Source: Ruminococcus flavefaciens ATCC 19208 (GTDB taxonomy: Bacteria; Bacillota; Clostridia; Oscillospirales; Ruminococcaceae). Taken from it: a stretch of 59,982 bases of DNA. The DNA lies in the NCBI RefSeq assembly GCF_000518765.1, contig NZ_KI912492.1, positions 1-59,982 of the forward strand. The letters run 5' to 3'. Shown here piece by piece: positions 59,362-59,982 of the stretch. Numbering within the stretch: the first letter of the stretch is position 1; every line of letters starts with the position of its first letter. The notes below the pieces were generated by a model. It was not told the origin of the DNA, ran no database searches, and worked only from the letters and a program-made list of their open reading frames with translations. The position numbers were made by a program, and so were the translations under genes.

Positions 59362-59982
59362 TTATACACCGAATATAAATTCCTTCAAGGAGATAACATC
59401 GCCTTTAGCAATAGAAACGTATACATAGTAACAGAGGATATAGGAAGCATCAAGTGCGTCTATCTTTCCGTCACCGTTAACATCATATGCTGCCTTCTGT
59501 TTTTCTGTAAGCGGAACGTTTTTAGAAGTTGAATTCATTGCATATATCATAAGGATAATGCTTGCATCAACTGCGTCTATCTTGCCGTCGCCTGAGGCAT
59601 CTCCAAGTGCGATATCGGGCTCGTCATCAACAGGAGTTGTAGTTGTTGGGATTGTTGTAGTAGTTGTTTCTGTAGTTGTTGAGGTCGATGTTGAAGTTGA
59701 AGTAGATGTGGTAGTTGTTGTAGATGTTGAGGTTGTTGATGTAGAAGTTGAGGAGGTTGTGGTTGTTGTTTCTGTAGTCTCAGAGGTTGTAGATGTTGTA
59801 GTTTCAGTTGTTGTCTCTGTAGTCTCAGAAGTTGTTGATGTTGTGATTTCTGTAGTTGTTGTTTCGGAAGTTGTTGAAGTTGTTTCTGTTGTAGTTGTAG
59901 TAGATGTTGTGGTAGTTGATGTAGTTTTTGAGGTTGTTGAAGTAGTTGTTGTGCTTGTAGTAGATGTGGTCTTAGAAGTTGT
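59362..59982 (-). CDS. C-terminal part of a dockerin protein (runs off the window)
   Basis: The frame is open to the window edge. From the edge it encodes about 120 residues of Thr/Ser/Glu linker (TTETTTTEITTSTTSETTE-like), then a type I dockerin: GDASGDGKIDAVDASIILMIY and, after KNVPLTEKQKAAYD, VNGDGKIDALDASYILCYY. Both calcium loops have their Asp/Asn residues. The catalytic or binding part lies beyond 59982, so the enzyme cannot be named. This Thr/Ser/Glu linker differs from the pure Thr linker of the xylanase. Confidence 0.93.
   Translation of the reverse strand, partial: TTSKTTSTTSTTTTSTTSKTTSTTTTSTTTTTETTSTTSETTTTEITTSTTSETTETTTETTTSTTSETTETTTTTSSTSTSTTSTSTTTTTSTSTSTSTSTTTETTTTTIPTTTTPVDDEPDIALGDASGDGKIDAVDASIILMIYAMNSTSKNVPLTEKQKAAYDVNGDGKIDALDASYILCYYVYVSIAKGDVISLKEFIFGV

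Overview
The window looks like the chromosome of a fibre-degrading Firmicute of the Ruminococcus type (Clostridia, Oscillospiraceae/Ruminococcaceae). The reasons are several type I dockerin modules (in the products at 19592-22156, 31174-33588, 54333-55514 and 59362-59982, and a partial one at 43300-44472), Thr-rich linkers, a GH11 xylanase fused to a CE1 esterase, a CBM22 esterase, Gram-positive ribosome binding sites and sigma-A promoters, moderate-to-low GC, and GTG/TTG starts. Species cannot be fixed from the sequence alone.

Layout. (1) 1-7342: a promoter and leader with an internal terminator, then a PIG-L deacetylase overlapping a YfhO-type membrane protein, then an ABC efflux pair whose promoter carries a perfect inverted repeat over the -10. 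(2) 7373-18279: a complete L-arabinose locus: AraR-type repressor, AraC-type regulator, a four-part sugar ABC importer (lipoprotein, double ATPase, two permeases), an FGGY kinase, araA and araD. Palindromic TTGTA/TACAA boxes sit at the araR promoter and at the transporter promoter. (3) 18285-27956: a DUF3592 protein, an XRE regulator, a dockerin/CBM22 protein with two almost identical CE1 esterases, and a two-gene unit in which LacI-type sugar-binding domains are fused to EAL (with a C-terminal beta-helix-like tail) and to GGDEF. (4) 28014-30796: a folate operon (HD protein, folP, folB-folK fusion, folA). (5) 30949-37926: the GH11-CE1-dockerin enzyme, a FAD-dependent reductase, a TTG-start SGNH lipoprotein, and a minus-strand operon of pseudouridine synthase, a 60-aa protein and a low-molecular-weight phosphatase.

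(6) 38010-51199 is accessory DNA. It opens with five tandem 10-bp units and a 21-bp sequence that recurs at 51179. It holds remnants of a mobilizable element (tyrosine integrase lacking its N-terminus, relaxase piece, MobC-like protein, truncated glutamine-amidotransferase-like gene, serine recombinase). It also carries two small-molecule/ester metabolism cassettes: a LysR-controlled flavodoxin/acetyltransferase/hydrolase operon and a TetR-controlled hydrolase/MFS operon. Each cassette is followed by a copy of a roughly 220-bp unit containing the 3' end of a tRNA gene and a terminator. Several genes here are broken (in-frame TGA at 42701, frameshift near 50245).

(7) 51608-59982: a seven-helix HD-GYP protein with a large C-terminal domain, an LRR-dockerin protein, a small unknown protein, two lipoproteins, and the 3' end of another dockerin protein that runs off the window.

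Taken together the window links arabinoxylan breakdown outside the cell (GH11, CE1, CBM22, dockerins), arabinose uptake and catabolism, and three cyclic-di-GMP turnover proteins, two of which carry sugar-binding-type sensor domains.
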